DNA of 6,510 nucleotides, from assembly GCA_021825785.1 (NCBI GenBank), contig JAKAGP010000114.1:1-6510 (forward strand). Reading direction: 5' to 3'. The position numbers and the translations under genes were made by a program. This document shows, piece after piece, positions 4,159 to 6,510 of this stretch. The notes under the pieces were generated by a model that saw only the letters and a program-made list of their open reading frames with translations, ran no database searches and was not told where the DNA came from. The stretch's first letter is position 1. Each line of letters opens with the position of its first letter. The stretch comes from Nitrospirota bacterium. Its GTDB lineage: Bacteria > Nitrospirota > Thermodesulfovibrionia > Thermodesulfovibrionales > JdFR-88.

Positions 4159-6162
4159 ATGATCCTTGTATTTTTTATTTATGGATTGTCTTTTTTCATA
4201 CTTGGCTCCGGTACTCTGCTCAAGTACCAAAAGGGGAGCGAATTCGCTCTGGCAAGCGCTTTTTGGTCGTTCGCCGCTTTTGGAATCCTCCATGGGATTA
4301 ATGAGTGGATCGGGATGTTTGTCCTCATCCAGCCGTCCGTCACGCTGAAAGTCCTCGGGACAGCGCTCCTGCCTGTCTCGTTTTTTTTCCTGTTCCACTT
4401 TGGCATAAAGCTTGTCAGCCAGAACGCGCGAAAATTTGGCCGCAGGCTGCTTAAGCTAACGCCATCCGCGCTGTTTGCGCTATGGGCCGCGATAACTCTT
4501 GCGAGCAGCCGGAAGTTTCTTTCCGGGGAGATATGGGCGCGATATTTATTGGGCGCGCCAAGTATTTTTTTGACCTCATATGCGTTCATCAGGCAATCCC
4601 GCGAGTTCGGCGAAAAAAAACCAAAAGAGCCATTTTTCGCTCTCCATATGAAATTAATGGCCGGCGCTTTTTGCTTTTACGGCCTCTTTGCGGGTTTGAT
4701 AGTGCCGGCGGCCCCCTTTTTCCCCGCCGATATCCTTAATATTCCGGTATTCATGGGCAAAGTGGGCGTTCCTGTCCAGGTATTCCGGGCGGCTTGCGCC
4801 GTGGTGGCTGCCTATTCAGCGGTCAGCCTCCTGGGCCTTTTCGAATTGGAGACGCAGAAAAATCTCACCAGGCGCAACGAGGAGCTTGCGAAAGTAAACG
4901 AACTGCTGAAAATTGAAAGCAGGCAGCGCAAATCCGCCCATGAATTTGCAAAAATGATCCTGGACAGCATGAGAGACGCTGTCGCAATAATCGATATCAA
5001 GGATCTCAGGATTGCCGCCGCCAATAAAGCCTTCCTGGAAGAATACGGCTACCTGGACGAATCGGAAGTCATTGGCAAGCTCTGCCACGTAGTTACCCAC
5101 AACAGGCCTGAAGGGTGCTGGGAGGCAGAGCACCCCTGCCCCCTGGAAGATTTGATTGTCACCGGCGAATATTCGGCGGTTGAGCATGTGCATTTTGACA
5201 AACAGGGGAGGAAATTACTCGTGGAGGTCTCCGCATGCCCGATACTGGACCCCGATGGCAACATCAAACTGGCCATCCATACAGCCAGAAACATTACCAC
5301 CCTGGTCAAACTCAAAGATGAATTAAAGGACTTTTTAGATAACGCCAGCGACCTGATTCAGAGTGTGGGCCCCGATGGCCATTTTCTTTTTGTAAACAGG
5401 GCGTGGAAAGAGGTTTTGGGCTATTCCGACGCGGACTTGAGTGGCCTTACAGTGTTCGACATCATCCACCCCGGCGAAAAAAAGCATTGCATGGAAATAT
5501 TCGCCAGGCTTATGGCCGGAGAAGCGGTGGGCAGGGTGGACACCGTCTTCCTGACCAAGGGCGGCAGAAGTATCAGCGTCGAGGGAAATGTGAATATACG
5601 TCTGGGAAACGATGTTTCCGCGGCGACCAGGGGCATATTCCGCGACGTCACGACACGCAAGGAGATGGAAGAGAACCTAAACAGGCTTGCCACCATTGAC
5701 CAGTTGACCGGCGTCTGCAATAGATACAGACTCGGGGAAATCCTGAAAGCGGAGGTGGCGCGGGCGCGTCGCTATAAGCGGCCCATGTGCCTGCTGATGG
5801 TCGACATAGACCATTTCAAAACGGTAAACGACACATTCGGCCATCATGCCGGAGACATTGTATTAAAGACATTGGCCGGACTGGTGAAGGGGCATCTGAG
5901 GCAGACAGATTACTGGGGCAGATGGGGTGGCGAGGAGTTCATCATAATCGCGCCGGAGACAAATGCCCCAAGCGCCGTGAAGGCGGCGGAGAAAATAAGA
6001 AAGCTGATCGAAGACCACCGTTTTGAAATGGCGGGCAAGGTGACAATCAGCTGCGGTATTGCGGAATGCGGCGAGGCTGACACAATAGATACACTTTTCA
6101 GAAAAACCGACGCGGCCCTGTATCGCGCCAAAAGCAAAGGCCGAAACAGGGTAGAGATATGA
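4159..6162 (+). CDS. Membrane sensor diguanylate cyclase: 7TM-PAS-PAS-GGDEF
   Basis: A 667-residue inner-membrane sensor predicted to make cyclic di-GMP from two GTP. Residues 1-230 contain about seven hydrophobic segments (roughly 4-20, 30-55, 63-86, 101-117, 127-145, 163-188, 203-228) with a conserved-looking HGINEW at 45-50. A charged coiled-coil-like linker (about 232-262) follows. PAS1 (about 263-382) carries a Cys/His cluster (Cys309, His310, His314, Cys320, His325, Cys327). PAS2 (about 388-505) has the usual FVNRAWKEVLGYS and ends RDVTTRKEMEE. The GGDEF domain (about 507-667) has Asp549 in the metal-binding strand, the NDTFGHHAGD loop (557-566), GGEEF at 590-594, and an inhibitory RxxD at 581-584 with canonical spacing to GGEEF. 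Active site and product-inhibition site both look intact, so I infer an active, feedback-controlled enzyme. The ATG at 4159 lacks a clear Shine-Dalgarno. There is no EAL or HD-GYP partner nearby. The signal sensed is unknown. Confidence 0.95.
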   Translation: MILVFFIYGLSFFILGSGTLLKYQKGSEFALASAFWSFAAFGILHGINEWIGMFVLIQPSVTLKVLGTALLPVSFFFLFHFGIKLVSQNARKFGRRLLKLTPSALFALWAAITLASSRKFLSGEIWARYLLGAPSIFLTSYAFIRQSREFGEKKPKEPFFALHMKLMAGAFCFYGLFAGLIVPAAPFFPADILNIPVFMGKVGVPVQVFRAACAVVAAYSAVSLLGLFELETQKNLTRRNEELAKVNELLKIESRQRKSAHEFAKMILDSMRDAVAIIDIKDLRIAAANKAFLEEYGYLDESEVIGKLCHVVTHNRPEGCWEAEHPCPLEDLIVTGEYSAVEHVHFDKQGRKLLVEVSACPILDPDGNIKLAIHTARNITTLVKLKDELKDFLDNASDLIQSVGPDGHFLFVNRAWKEVLGYSDADLSGLTVFDIIHPGEKKHCMEIFARLMAGEAVGRVDTVFLTKGGRSISVEGNVNIRLGNDVSAATRGIFRDVTTRKEMEENLNRLATIDQLTGVCNRYRLGEILKAEVARARRYKRPMCLLMVDIDHFKTVNDTFGHHAGDIVLKTLAGLVKGHLRQTDYWGRWGGEEFIIIAPETNAPSAVKAAEKIRKLIEDHRFEMAGKVTISCGIAECGEADTIDTLFRKTDAALYRAKSKGRNRVEI

Positions 6163-6177
6163 TCCGGCTTGCTTTCG

Positions 6178-6467
6178 AAAGTCGGCTTGCAGGCCCATCC
6201 AGACCTCCGGTGACGTGCCGAAGTACCGGCCAAGCCGGAGCGCCGTATCGGCGGTTATTGCGCGTTTGCCTTGACAATGGCGCTGATGCGGCCGGGCGGC
6301 ACCGCGATCTCGCGGGCGAGCCCGTTGATGCTGATCCCCATCGGTTTCATAAATTCCTCAAGAAGAATCTCCCCGGGGTGAATAGGCTCAAGTAGTTTCC
6401 CGGATTCATGACATTTCCAGCCTCGAATCCGGAACGCGTTTTTTGCGGGAAATTCGGGCAACTTCAT
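6178..6467 (-). pseudogene. higA: Broken HigA-type antitoxin (XRE helix-turn-helix), frameshifted and truncated
   Basis: A 70-codon frame at 6255-6467 contains the HigA hallmark [18 protein letters not shown] and the helix-turn-helix [16 protein letters not shown], then stops abruptly at NAQ. Shifting one frame at about 6269-6274 resumes the family sequence exactly: [21 protein letters not shown] then EVWMGLQADF, ending near 6178. A single missing base after ATTGTCAA explains the break. Beyond ADF the similarity ends, no family-like stop follows, and the restored frame would run antisense into the cyclase gene, so the 3' end is lost too. HigA proteins (about 90-110 aa) bind the HigB mRNA-cleaving toxin and repress their own operon. 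No HigB is visible, and the first ATG (6467) lies just past a terminator, leaving little room for a promoter. An out-of-frame ATG at 6409 could be the ancestral start. A sequencing error could explain the frameshift but not the lost tail. Confidence 0.8.
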
Positions 6468-6475
6468 TCAACAAT

Positions 6476-6506
6476 AAAAAAGGCCCGGGTTTTTTATGCC
6501 CGGGCC
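6476..6506 (-). terminator. Strong intrinsic terminator at the right edge
   Basis: GGCCCGGG (6482-6489) and CCCGGGCC (6499-6506) form a perfect 8-bp GC stem with a 9-base loop. On the minus strand the stem is followed by six T (6481 to 6476), a textbook rho-independent terminator for a minus-strand gene lying beyond the window. On the plus strand at least three T follow (6508-6510) before the sequence ends, so it may also stop transcripts coming from the diguanylate cyclase 310 bp upstream. Confidence 0.85.
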
Positions 6507-6510
6507 CTTT

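Noticed and set aside
5113..5135. Hairpin GGGTGCT / AGCACCC inside the cyclase gene
   Set aside because: It sits within the codons of the Cys/His motif and is more easily explained by coding constraint than by a regulatory role.
6159..6395. 78-codon plus-strand ORF after the cyclase
   Set aside because: It is antisense to the recognisable HigA remnant and lacks a ribosome binding site and any family signal.

Overview
The window is a GC-rich chromosomal stretch from a Gram-negative-type bacterium. Ile ATA and Arg AGG codons are frequent, and there are purine-rich Shine-Dalgarno sites. The gene mix (a small bacterial RRM protein, a stand-alone MurC/Mpl-type ligase, a TrmJ-type methylase and a multi-PAS membrane diguanylate cyclase with a Cys/His-rich PAS) resembles Desulfobacterota or Nitrospirota-like environmental genomes. 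That placement is an impression from gene style, not a demonstrated assignment.

Left part (1-997): the last 41 codons of an unidentified plus-strand gene run into a convergent minus-strand gene for a 102-residue RNA-recognition-motif protein, and their stop codons overlap. About 560 bp without a convincing gene follow. This gap holds a minus-oriented terminator-like hairpin (668-702), a 140-bp palindromic element with two internal hairpins (759-898), and smaller inverted repeats (919-957). It is the most structurally unusual non-coding DNA in the window.

Middle (998-3725): three plus-strand genes are packed with gaps of 74 and 26 bp and are probably co-transcribed. They are a divergent Mur ligase (MurC/Mpl-like, 460 aa), a small helical ferritin/rubrerythrin-like protein that appears to have lost most metal ligands, and a TrmJ/SpoU-class RNA 2'-O-methyltransferase. 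They make no obvious single pathway: cell-wall precursor ligation or recycling, an unknown helical protein, and tRNA modification.

Right part (3726-6510): a 433-bp gap with an AT-rich palindrome and two doubtful overlapping tiny ORFs leads to a 667-aa membrane sensor diguanylate cyclase (about seven TM segments, PAS, PAS, GGDEF with intact active and inhibitory sites). Converging on it from the minus strand is a broken HigA-type antitoxin. A single-base frameshift splits its conserved sequence, and its 3' end has been lost next to the cyclase gene. A strong intrinsic terminator closes the window.

I see no CRISPR array, tRNA, rRNA, complete mobile element or clear multi-gene defence system. 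The best leads for something undescribed are the palindromic element at 759-898, the ligand-poor ferritin-like protein, the Cys/His PAS motif and the decayed antitoxin.
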